From positions 1 to 5,471 of the forward strand of contig JAQVML010000120.1 of assembly GCA_028703645.1 (NCBI GenBank): a stretch of DNA of 5,471 nt, given 5' to 3'. Under the pieces are notes generated by a model that worked only from the letters and a program-made list of their open reading frames with translations, did not search any database and was not told where the DNA came from. A program made the position numbers and the translations under genes. Shown in pieces: positions 1-5,300 of this stretch; position 1 is the first letter of the stretch, and each line of letters starts with the position of its first letter. Source of the stretch: Eubacteriales bacterium (lineage in GTDB: Bacteria > Bacillota > Clostridia > Christensenellales > CAG-138).

Positions 1-464
1 CCGGGTTTCGCGTTGGTCTTGTCGGCCGTTCGCGTCACAGAGATCACAGGGTTTTCCGCCTGCGCGATGGTATACTGCGCTTCCTGACTCATCGGCTCGC
101 CGTTTCGCGTCCATGTGACGAGAAACGTAATCGGTTTGCCGAGTTGACTCTGCGCTACGTTCAGGGTCAGCGTGATATCCCGCGCGCTGTTGCTTGGTGC
201 AATTTGCGCGCCATGCAATATGTCGTACGCCGTACCGTTATAATTGATTGCGACATCCGTCATTGGATAATCTGCGTTGTAGTTGGATATCTCGAAGGTA
301 AACGTCACATCACCGCCGTCAACCAGCTCCGTCGGGTTTGCAGTGATGGTAATCCGTGCTTCCTCCGCGTGCGCCGTCGGAAGAAAAGAGAAAACGCAAA
401 TGAGCGCAAAAGCCGCACCGAGTATTTTTTGAATCCAAGTGCGCAAACGCTTTTTTTGCTGCAT
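1..464 (-). CDS. Secreted surface-type protein, N-terminal part (runs off window)
   Basis: This reading frame is open from an ATG at 464 to the window edge (154 codons, no stop), so the gene is cut by the window and not broken. An AAGGAG-type ribosome binding site (471-477) lies 7 nt before the ATG, which fixes the start. Residues 1-33 are a classical Sec signal peptide: basic MQQKKRLR, a hydrophobic stretch about 14-30, and a THA-EE cleavage site, so the product is exported. After it, about residues 36-135 look like one beta-sandwich (Ig-like, CARDB-like) domain with alternating beta strands (ITITANP, VTFTFEISN, ITFLVTW). Near the cut end, VTRTADKTNAKP resembles the start of a DUF11/cell-wall repeat, so a multi-domain surface protein is likely; this is inference. 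The gene begins 44 bp after yigZ with no terminator between them, so it is probably co-transcribed. Its specific function is unknown. Confidence 0.82.
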   Translation of the reverse strand, partial: MQQKKRLRTWIQKILGAAFALICVFSFLPTAHAEEARITITANPTELVDGGDVTFTFEISNYNADYPMTDVAINYNGTAYDILHGAQIAPSNSARDITLTLNVAQSQLGKPITFLVTWTRNGEPMSQEAQYTIAQAENPVISVTRTADKTNAKP

Positions 465-508
465 TCCCGTTCTCCTTTCCAAATGTATTCTATCTTCGCT
501 CAACCGTT

Positions 509-1162
509 CTAGTTGGCGGTCTTTGGCTTGTATGCTTCCAGAGATTGACCGAGTCGCGTAATCTTCGCCGTGCCATCCGTTCGATCTACGAGGCTTTGAA
601 TCAGAGTTTCCGACTCTTTCGCAGGGAGCGTGATCTTTAGCGCGACCTCTTGGGTAAACTCCGCCTCGCAAGGATACCCTTTCTGGCGAATCAGCGGCTC
701 AATGAGCTGATAGGCAGGGTAAGTAATCGAAACCAAAATTCGTTCGCAAACGAGGATTGGAACGATCTCCGCCGCTTGCAACGCCTCGCTCGCCGTCTTG
801 CCATAGGCGCGGACGAGCCCGCCCGTGCCGAGCAACACACCGCCGAAGTATCGCACCACCGCGCAGAGAACGTTTTCCACGCCCGCGCCATTGAGCACCG
901 CAAGAATCGGCGCGCCGGCCGTACCGGAGGGTTCCCCGTCGTCCGAAGATCGCGCAATGCCGCCTTCCTGCAAACGAAAGGCATAGCAACAGTGCCGCGC
1001 GTCATAATGACGCTTTCGAATCTGCGAGAGCGCTTCCTGCGCTTCCGCCTCGCTCGAAACAGGAACACAGTAACCGAGAAAGCGGGATTTGCTGATGACA
1101 ATCTCGCTCTCTGCGGCGTGCTGTATCGTTTGATACGCTCTTAAGCCTTGCGAATCCGGCAA
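509..1162 (-). CDS. yigZ: YigZ/IMPACT (UPF0029) family protein
   Basis: The 217-residue product has the usual length of bacterial YigZ/YvyE proteins. The N-terminal UPF0029 domain (about residues 10-125) is clear: SKSRFLGY at 24-31, HYDARHCCYAF at 52-62, the family signature SDDGEPSGTAGAPIL at 73-87, and VVRYFGGVLLGTGGLVRAY at 102-120. The C-terminal part (about 140-205) fits the ferredoxin-like DUF1949 domain. Eukaryotic relatives (IMPACT/Yih1) regulate the Gcn2 translation-stress kinase; the bacterial role is not firmly established, so a ribosome-linked role is only an inference. The only plausible start is a TTG at 1162, inside the last codons of tyrS (22-bp overlap): there is no ATG or GTG nearby in frame, and the family alignment (Y-Q-T, then E-I-V-I-x-K-S-R-F) needs this N-terminus. 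The overlap suggests translational coupling to tyrS. The stop is TAG at 509. Confidence 0.93.
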   Translation of the reverse strand: MPDSQGLRAYQTIQHAAESEIVISKSRFLGYCVPVSSEAEAQEALSQIRKRHYDARHCCYAFRLQEGGIARSSDDGEPSGTAGAPILAVLNGAGVENVLCAVVRYFGGVLLGTGGLVRAYGKTASEALQAAEIVPILVCERILVSITYPAYQLIEPLIRQKGYPCEAEFTQEVALKITLPAKESETLIQSLVDRTDGTAKITRLGQSLEAYKPKTAN

Positions 1163-2373
1163 TAGCTCTTCTTTCCCTTCCGAAGGATGATGCCCTCGCC
1201 TTCAATCTGCTCCGGCGTGAGCATGACCACGGGAGACGCCACTTTGTCGTCCCCAACAAACACGCCGCCGCCTTCGATCAGCCTGCGTGCGTCACTCTTG
1301 CTGCTTGCAAGTTTGCTCAATACCATCAGATCGGGGATGCGAAGTCCGCTTTCCTCAATCATCGTCTGCGTCAGTTCGCAGGAAGGGATATTGCTTAGAT
1401 CGCTGCCGCCCGCAAACAAGCTCTCGGCGGCTGTCTGCGCAATCTTTGCCTCTTCTTCGCCGTGCACCTGCGCGGTGAGCGTGTAGGCAAGAATTCGTTT
1501 CGCTTCATTGATCTGCTCGCCGGGCAGCGAGCCAAGACGGTTGACTTCTTCCATCGGCAAAAACGTTAAAAGCGAGAGACACATCTTCACGTCGTCGTCG
1601 CCAACGTTGCGCCAGTATTGGTAAAAGTCGAACACGCTGCATTTTTCTTTGTCGAGCCAGATGGCGCCTTTTTCGGTCTTGCCCATCTTTTTGCCGTCGC
1701 TCGTGGTCAAGAGCGCCGTGGTGAGCGCAAACGCCGGCTTCTGTTCTTTGCGGCGGATGAGGTCCGCGCCGCCGAGGATGTTGCTCCACTGGTCGTCTCC
1801 GCCCATCTGCATCACGCAGTTGTAGCGGCGGTTGAGCTCTAAAAAGTCATAGCCCTGCATGAGCATGTAGCCCATCTCAAAGAAGGTGAGCCCGCGCTCG
1901 AGGCGGTTTTTGTAGCAGTCCGCGGCGAGCATGCGATTGACGGAGAAATAGACTCCGATATCGCGCATGAAGTCGAGGTAATTCAGCGGGTAGAGCCAGT
2001 CTCCGTTGTAAACGATCTGCGCTCCGCCTTCCGAAAAGTCGAGCAGTCTCGACATCTGCTTTTGAAAACACGCCGCGTTGTGCGAAAGCTGCTCTCTGCT
2101 CATCAGCGTGCGCATATCCGTCTTGCCGGAAGGGTCGCCGATAAACGCCGTGCCGTTTCCCAATAGCGCGATGGGCTTGTGCCCCGCGCGCTGCATATGT
2201 GCCATCGACATGAGTTGCACGTAATGGCCGATGTGGAGGCTGTCCGCCGTCGGGTCAAAGCCGATATAGAAGGTGACCTTCTCTTTGCCGAGCAGCTCGC
2301 GCAGCTCTTCTGGATGCGAGCATTGCTTTAAAAACCCGCGCTCTTCCAATACATCGTATACGTTGCGTTCCAT
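1141..2373 (-). CDS. tyrS: Tyrosyl-tRNA synthetase
   Basis: Cytoplasmic class I aminoacyl-tRNA synthetase that activates tyrosine with ATP and charges tRNA-Tyr. At 410 residues it is a full-length bacterial enzyme. Visible motifs: FYIGFDPTADSLHIGH (35-50) with the HIGH box at 47-50; GDPSGK at 79-84; the tyrosine-pocket pattern Y169-x3-Q173-x2-D176; GGDDQW at 191-196; and the KMSKS-loop equivalent KMGKT at 229-233. The C-terminal S4 RNA-binding domain covers about 345-405 (LSKLASSKSDARRLIEGGGV). No catalytic residue appears to be lost. The start is ATG at 2373, preceded by GGAGGGAA about 8 nt upstream. The gene has its own promoter at 2451-2479, and the downstream yigZ overlaps its last 22 bp. 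No T-box tRNA-sensing leader is visible although many Firmicute tyrS genes have one. The type (TyrS versus TyrZ) was not resolved. Confidence 0.97.
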   Translation of the reverse strand: MERNVYDVLEERGFLKQCSHPEELRELLGKEKVTFYIGFDPTADSLHIGHYVQLMSMAHMQRAGHKPIALLGNGTAFIGDPSGKTDMRTLMSREQLSHNAACFQKQMSRLLDFSEGGAQIVYNGDWLYPLNYLDFMRDIGVYFSVNRMLAADCYKNRLERGLTFFEMGYMLMQGYDFLELNRRYNCVMQMGGDDQWSNILGGADLIRRKEQKPAFALTTALLTTSDGKKMGKTEKGAIWLDKEKCSVFDFYQYWRNVGDDDVKMCLSLLTFLPMEEVNRLGSLPGEQINEAKRILAYTLTAQVHGEEEAKIAQTAAESLFAGGSDLSNIPSCELTQTMIEESGLRIPDLMVLSKLASSKSDARRLIEGGGVFVGDDKVASPVVMLTPEQIEGEGIILRKGKKSYCRIRKA

Positions 2374-2415
2374 CAGGGATTCCCTCCGTTAGTGTGTATC
2401 TTTTTACATTCATTT

Positions 2416-2444
2416 GCGCACGAAACAAAATGCGCTTCTGCGCT
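2416..2444 (-). promoter_or_regulatory. Short tyrS leader with two competing small hairpins
   Basis: In the predicted tyrS transcript leader (about 70 nt) the segment GCGC at 2432-2435 can pair either with GCGC at 2440-2443 (AGAA loop) or, as TGCGC at 2431-2435, with GCGCA at 2416-2420 (10-nt loop). The two structures exclude each other. Neither is followed by a T-tract, so this is not an attenuator of the usual type, and the stems are only 4-5 bp. They may be coincidental. I record them because this is the only structured element between the tyrS promoter and its ribosome binding site. Confidence 0.25.
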
Positions 2445-2450
2445 CAACCA

Positions 2451-2479
2451 AATATACCACGAAAAAAGAGAAGAAACAA
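2451..2479 (-). promoter_or_regulatory. Predicted sigma-A promoter of tyrS
   Basis: Read on the minus strand: -35 TTGTTT (2474-2479), a 17-bp spacer, and -10 TATATT (2451-2456) preceded by TGG, which is an extended -10 (TGnTATATT). Transcription would start near 2444, giving a leader of about 70 nt before the tyrS ATG at 2373. The -35 lies inside the descending arm of the terminator that ends the upstream kinase transcript, so the two signals are packed on the same bases. The prediction is from sequence only. Confidence 0.6.
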
Positions 2480-2501
2480 TGTTGACAGCACTGTTTCTTC
2501 T
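2461..2501 (-). terminator. Intrinsic terminator of the response regulator-kinase operon
   Basis: On the minus strand, AGAAGAAACAGTG (2501-2489) pairs with CATTGTTTCTTCT (2481-2469) in a 13-bp stem with one G-U pair and a 7-nt loop, followed after one C by six T (2467-2462). The G-U pair would be an A-C mismatch in a plus-strand transcript, and the plus side lacks a clean T-run, so the signal is oriented to stop minus-strand transcription. It starts 94 nt after the kinase stop codon. The stem is A/T-rich, so termination may be incomplete. Confidence 0.8.
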
Positions 2502-2510
2502 TTCTATTAT
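2482..2510 (+). promoter_or_regulatory. Promoter-like sequence facing into the 3' end of the kinase gene (antisense)
   Basis: On the plus strand, TTGACA (2482-2487) is a perfect -35, followed by exactly 17 bp and TATTAT (2505-2510), which is 5 of 6 to the -10 consensus. Transcription would start near 2517 and run antisense through the end of the histidine kinase gene at 2595 onward. The -35 sits in the loop of the terminator that serves the opposite strand. No plus-strand gene follows, so any product would be an antisense RNA. It may be a chance match, although 11 of 12 positions with ideal spacing is uncommon in 5 kb. Confidence 0.4.
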
Positions 2511-2605
2511 CGCTTGTTTTCAACTCGTTTTTCGTTTGTTCACAACTGATTCTTCTTTTCAGGATCGCTTGTTTTTAACTCGACATTCGTTTGTTCACGC
2601 TTGAT
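2496..2605 (-). repeat. Diverged tandem duplication, two 55-bp units
   Basis: Unit A spans 2551-2605 and unit B 2496-2550, head to tail. I count 44 of 55 identical positions, with the best run of 42 bp (2564-2605 against 2509-2550) at 35 of 42. Shared blocks on the minus strand are TGAACAAACGA, CGAGTT, AAAACAAGCGAT and GAAAGAAGA. Unit A contains the last three sense codons and the TGA stop of the kinase gene; unit B carries the equivalent TGA outside the gene and ends in the first bases of the terminator stem. The duplication therefore copied the gene end and spacer. Confidence 0.8.
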
Positions 2606-4388
2606 CGGAAATCGCAACCGTAAAACGGAATACGGCGTATTCACCCTCGTTTTGCGTCTCGATCGCCTCACCTAGATGTGACAGAATCTCGTGTACAATC
2701 GCAAGCCCAAGGCCCGTTCCGCCGTCGGTATGCGCCATATCCGCCTTGTAAAACCGCTCAAACAGATGCGGCAAATGCTCCTCGGGTATGTGCCCCGTGT
2801 TCATCACGGAGACGATGGCGCGAAGATTGTCTTCCGACTTCTTCACGTCCAATACAATCACGCCGTCATCGGAAGCAAACTTGATTGCGTTGTCGACCAG
2901 CGCAATCAAAACCTGTTCGATGCGGTCGCTGTTGGAGTGTACCAGCAGCGGTTTTTCGCAGTTCCAGCGTTCCGTTACGCGAATGCCGCTGTACGAGGCC
3001 ACGAGGCTCGTTTGCTCGACCACTTCGCTGATGACGCCGTCCAAATGAAAATCGGCTTTTTCCAGCGCAATCGCGCCGGACTGGAGCCGCGAAAGCTCCA
3101 GCAAGTCGTTGATTAGCCTGCTTAAGCGCATCGACTCGCGCAGAATATAGCCGTAATAGCGGGATCGGTCGTCTTCCTTTTTGACCAAGCCGTCGTTGAG
3201 CGCCTCCGCAAGGCTGCGAATCGAGGCGATCGGCGTTCTGAGCTCGTGGCTGACGTTTGCGACATAGTCCTTTCTCGTCTGCTCCAGGCGCTCGGCTTCC
3301 GTCACGTCCTGCGCGACGATGACCGTGCCGGGTGCAAGCTCGCTTGTTTCCTGCGAGAGCGAAACCACGAGCAAGAGCTTTCGTTCACCAATGCTCAGCG
3401 TTTGGCTCTTTGCTTCTCCACTTTGGCGCACTTCATCGCAAAGCGGCAACACGGTTGCAAGCGTTTGCATCAGGTCTTCCTCCGCACAAACGCCAAGAAG
3501 CCGGCAAGCAGCCTGATTTTTATAGATCAACGAATGATCCGCTTCCAGCGCAACTACGCCTTCGCGAAGTCCATCCAGAATGAAATGCAGTCGATTCCGC
3601 GCAAGGATCAGATTGCTGATGTTACTCTGCAGCTGTCTCGAAAGATGATTCAGCGCTGCGCCAAGTTGGCCGATCTCATCGTCCCTGCTCTCATCCGCGC
3701 GGACGGAGAAATTTCCGCTGGCCATCGCGGCGGAAGCACGCGTCATGGTGCGAATCGGTTTCGCCATGCGCCTCGAAATAAAGTATGCGGGAATGACCAT
3801 GAACACGGACGCGACCAGAGAGCTGAGCATGAGCGCGTGGACAAAGCTCATCAGCGAACTGTATACTTCGTCAGAAGAGCGCGACATCAAAATCGCTCCG
3901 GTGACGCGCTGCATATTATCCTTGATTGGAACACCGACGACGACGCCTTCCGAAGAACGCCATTTTGTCGAAATGAACTCTTCTCCGCTTCCCACGACTT
4001 TTTCGCCATAGTCAAAGATCGACTGGCTGATACTTGGAGCGACCTTGCCGTTTTCCGTCGTATACGCGATTAAATTCGCATTCTCATCGAAGATATAAAC
4101 GCGTGTTCCCAGCTGCTCTTTGATCGAAAAATCCAAAAAAGAATCATACGAAATCTGTCCGGATTGCAAACGCGTAGCAAGACGCGACATGGATTCCGCT
4201 CTCGGCAGCATCTCTTCCGCAATTCGGCGCGCATGCACACTCGCGCCCGCGAAAAGATAAACCATTACCGCGATGACGGATGTGAGCACGCATCCGAACA
4301 CCAGATAAAAGAGAAATTTCTCAAATATTGATCCGTTTTTCTCGCTTGTCGCGGTTGGCTTACTGTGCCGCCATTGTAAAAACTTCAT
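2595..4388 (-). CDS. Membrane sensor histidine kinase (PhoR/WalK-like architecture)
   Basis: A 597-residue inner-membrane kinase that autophosphorylates on histidine and passes the phosphate to the regulator encoded just upstream. Order of parts: TM1 about 25-48; extracytoplasmic sensor region about 49-182; TM2 about 184-205; HAMP about 205-260; PAS-like domain about 265-365; HisKA about 370-435 with phospho-acceptor H381 in VSHELRTP; HATPase about 480-592 with the N box (DNAIKF, N500), F box FERFYKAD (543-550) and G2 box GGTGLGLAI (556-564). The G1 box reads MNTGHIP (529-535), shorter and more degenerate than usual. The start is ATG at 4388: an in-frame TAA lies two codons upstream and no alternative start precedes TM1, yet no Shine-Dalgarno sequence is visible. 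The ligand is unknown. PhoR, ResE and WalK share this layout, so no symbol is given. Confidence 0.95.
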   Translation of the reverse strand: MKFLQWRHSKPTATSEKNGSIFEKFLFYLVFGCVLTSVIAVMVYLFAGASVHARRIAEEMLPRAESMSRLATRLQSGQISYDSFLDFSIKEQLGTRVYIFDENANLIAYTTENGKVAPSISQSIFDYGEKVVGSGEEFISTKWRSSEGVVVGVPIKDNMQRVTGAILMSRSSDEVYSSLMSFVHALMLSSLVASVFMVIPAYFISRRMAKPIRTMTRASAAMASGNFSVRADESRDDEIGQLGAALNHLSRQLQSNISNLILARNRLHFILDGLREGVVALEADHSLIYKNQAACRLLGVCAEEDLMQTLATVLPLCDEVRQSGEAKSQTLSIGERKLLLVVSLSQETSELAPGTVIVAQDVTEAERLEQTRKDYVANVSHELRTPIASIRSLAEALNDGLVKKEDDRSRYYGYILRESMRLSRLINDLLELSRLQSGAIALEKADFHLDGVISEVVEQTSLVASYSGIRVTERWNCEKPLLVHSNSDRIEQVLIALVDNAIKFASDDGVIVLDVKKSEDNLRAIVSVMNTGHIPEEHLPHLFERFYKADMAHTDGGTGLGLAIVHEILSHLGEAIETQNEGEYAVFRFTVAISDQA

Positions 4389-4393
4389 TTGTT

Positions 4394-4418
4394 AAAAGGG
4401 CGCGACCCAAGCCGCGCC
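4394..4418 (-). promoter_or_regulatory. Terminator-like hairpin between response regulator and kinase genes
   Basis: On the minus strand, GGCGCGGC (4418-4411) pairs with GTCGCGCC (4406-4399) in an 8-bp, very GC-rich stem with one G-U pair and a TTGG loop, followed by CTTTT (4398-4394). An A-tract (seven A, preceding GACC) stands upstream. The structure ends 10 nt before the kinase ATG and takes up the place where its ribosome binding site should be. It could be a partial terminator that lowers kinase output relative to the regulator, an RNA-processing boundary, or a translation block. The T-run is short, so full termination is unlikely. On the plus strand the same stem is followed by ATATGGTC and seven T, but nothing on that strand needs terminating. 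Confidence 0.55.
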
Positions 4419-4453
4419 ATATGGTCTTTTTTTGTTCGTGTCTTGCGTTTTCG

Positions 4454-5149
4454 TCACGTGTCGCTCGCGCCAAACTTATAGCCGACGCCGTAGACCGTGC
4501 GAATTCCCCATGTCAGTCCCTCATCGGGTATCTTTTGCCGAATCCGCTTAATCTGCGTGTCTACCGCGCGGGTATCGCCAAAATAGTCATATCCCCAAAT
4601 TTTGGACAGGATCTGTTCGCGATCGAACACACGGTTGGGATGCGAAGCCAGCAGATAGAGAATCTCGACCTCTTTGGGCGTAAAATCAACGGGTTTTCCC
4701 TTGATCTTGACCTCATAGTTATTGAGGCTGATCTCTAAATCATCCAACCGGATGGTCTTGCCCTCGGTCTCCGGCTCGGCGGAGATACGGCGCAGAACCG
4801 CTTTGATGCGGGCGATCAACTCGCGCGCGGAAAACGGCTTTACGATATAATCGTCCGCGCCAATCTCAAGGCCGACCACACGATCGATCTCCTCGCCTTT
4901 TGCCGTCAGCATAATGATCGGAACGGAGCTCTTCTGCCGAATCTCCCGGCAAGCATCCATACCGTTCTTTTCCGGCATCATCAAGTCCATCAAAATCAGA
5001 TCGGGCGCCTCAGTTTCCGCCATCTTGACGGCCTGCACGCCGTTATAAGCCGAAGCATGCGTAAACCCCTCGCTCTCCAGATAGACGCCAAGGGACTCGT
5101 GTATGATCGGCTGATCGTCACAGATTAAAATATGTGCGCTTTTCTGCAT
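4454..5149 (-). CDS. OmpR/PhoB-family DNA-binding response regulator
   Basis: A 231-residue cytoplasmic transcription factor and the partner of the kinase downstream. The receiver domain (about 5-120) has the acidic pair D11-D12, phospho-acceptor D55 in LILMDLMMPEKNG, T82, and K104 in the VKPF motif. The C-terminal winged helix (about 131-227) has FTPKEVEILYLL (156-167), the recognition-helix region TRAVDTQIKRIRQKI (193-207) and the wing TVYGVGYKF (218-226). I chose ATG 5149: GGGGG (5157-5161) lies 7 nt upstream, the product begins right at the first receiver strand (HILICDDQ), and a near-consensus promoter lies just before it. An in-frame ATG at 5284 would add 45 residues without domain resemblance and would lie upstream of that promoter. 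The kinase follows after 65 bp. The regulon cannot be read from the sequence. Confidence 0.96.
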   Translation of the reverse strand: MQKSAHILICDDQPIIHESLGVYLESEGFTHASAYNGVQAVKMAETEAPDLILMDLMMPEKNGMDACREIRQKSSVPIIMLTAKGEEIDRVVGLEIGADDYIVKPFSARELIARIKAVLRRISAEPETEGKTIRLDDLEISLNNYEVKIKGKPVDFTPKEVEILYLLASHPNRVFDREQILSKIWGYDYFGDTRAVDTQIKRIRQKIPDEGLTWGIRTVYGVGYKFGASDT

Positions 5150-5171
5150 GATTCTGCCCCCTTTTGATCTG

Positions 5172-5200
5172 ATTATAGTATGCGATCTGCCACAATTCAA
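5172..5200 (-). promoter_or_regulatory. Predicted sigma-A promoter of the response regulator-kinase operon
   Basis: On the minus strand: -35 TTGAAT (5195-5200), a 17-bp spacer, and -10 TATAAT (5172-5177, perfect consensus). Transcription would begin near 5165, leaving a leader of only about 16 nt that is mostly the AAAAGGGGG ribosome binding site. Such a strong core promoter implies substantial basal expression, with the dyads immediately upstream as candidate control sites. Confidence 0.8.
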
Positions 5201-5207
5201 CACATCT

Positions 5208-5220
5208 CGACAGGATGTCG
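5208..5220. promoter_or_regulatory. Dyad CGACA-GGA-TGTCG next to the -35 box
   Basis: A perfect 5-bp inverted repeat with a 3-bp spacer, centred near -49 relative to the predicted start site of the regulator operon. It lies 8 bp upstream of the -35 hexamer, a position where regulators commonly contact RNA polymerase. No named binding-site consensus is recognised. A 5-bp arm alone is weak evidence. Confidence 0.35.
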
Positions 5221-5223
5221 AAA

Positions 5224-5242
5224 TTGTACACGATTCGTACAA
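5224..5242. promoter_or_regulatory. Candidate operator: TTGTAC/GTACAA dyad with 11-bp TGTAC repeat
   Basis: TTGTAC (5224-5229) and GTACAA (5237-5242) form a perfect 6-bp inverted repeat with a 7-bp spacer. Read on the minus strand, the same bases also give TGTAC at 5241-5237 and 5230-5226, a direct repeat with 11-bp periodicity. OmpR-family regulators usually bind direct half-sites about one helical turn apart, and WalR-type boxes are TGTWAH-N5-TGTWAH; here the spacing fits, but the fifth base is C. Centred near -68, it is a candidate site for autoregulation by the product of the gene at 4454-5149. This is inference. Confidence 0.4.
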
Positions 5243-5300
5243 GATCCGTGTTCTTTTGCTGATATTAGCCGGATTTTTACTCACAGCAGCTTATCGTGCG

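Noticed and set aside
497..505. Nine-base match CGCTCAACC shared with 2441-2449 in the tyrS leader
   Set aside because: A 9-bp match in a 5.5-kb window is easily due to chance, and the flanks do not match.
465..508. Own promoter for the secreted protein gene (TAGAAT near 487 on the minus strand)
   Set aside because: No acceptable -35 hexamer is found 16-18 bp upstream, so co-transcription with yigZ is simpler.
144..512. Plus-strand open frame of 122 codons at the left
   Set aside because: It is antisense to the minus-strand frame that has a signal peptide and a strong ribosome binding site, and it has no recognisable domain.
650..1144. Plus-strand open frame of 164 codons opposite yigZ
   Set aside because: Shadow of a conserved family gene; arginine-rich composition and no supporting signals.
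2479..2604. Possible small hydrophobic peptide on the plus strand (MLTALFLLSIIACF...), ATG at 2479
   Set aside because: It is only about 41 codons within a terminator and repeat. There is no good Shine-Dalgarno sequence, and its ATG lies upstream of the start site of the only plus-strand promoter candidate. The hydrophobicity follows from the T-rich sequence.
3246..4073. Long plus-strand open frame (275 codons) opposite the histidine kinase
   Set aside because: It lies wholly antisense to a clearly real kinase with intact domains. It has no recognisable domain, ribosome binding site or promoter, and its arginine- and histidine-rich composition is typical of a shadow frame.
4419..4432. Plus-strand terminator reading of the regulator-kinase hairpin with seven T
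   Set aside because: No plus-strand gene ends here, and the T-run is separated from the stem by eight bases.
5150..5284. Upstream ATG at 5284 extending the response regulator by 45 residues
   Set aside because: The extension resembles no receiver domain, would start upstream of the TTGAAT/TATAAT promoter, and runs through it. ATG 5149 has a good ribosome binding site and matches the family N-terminus.
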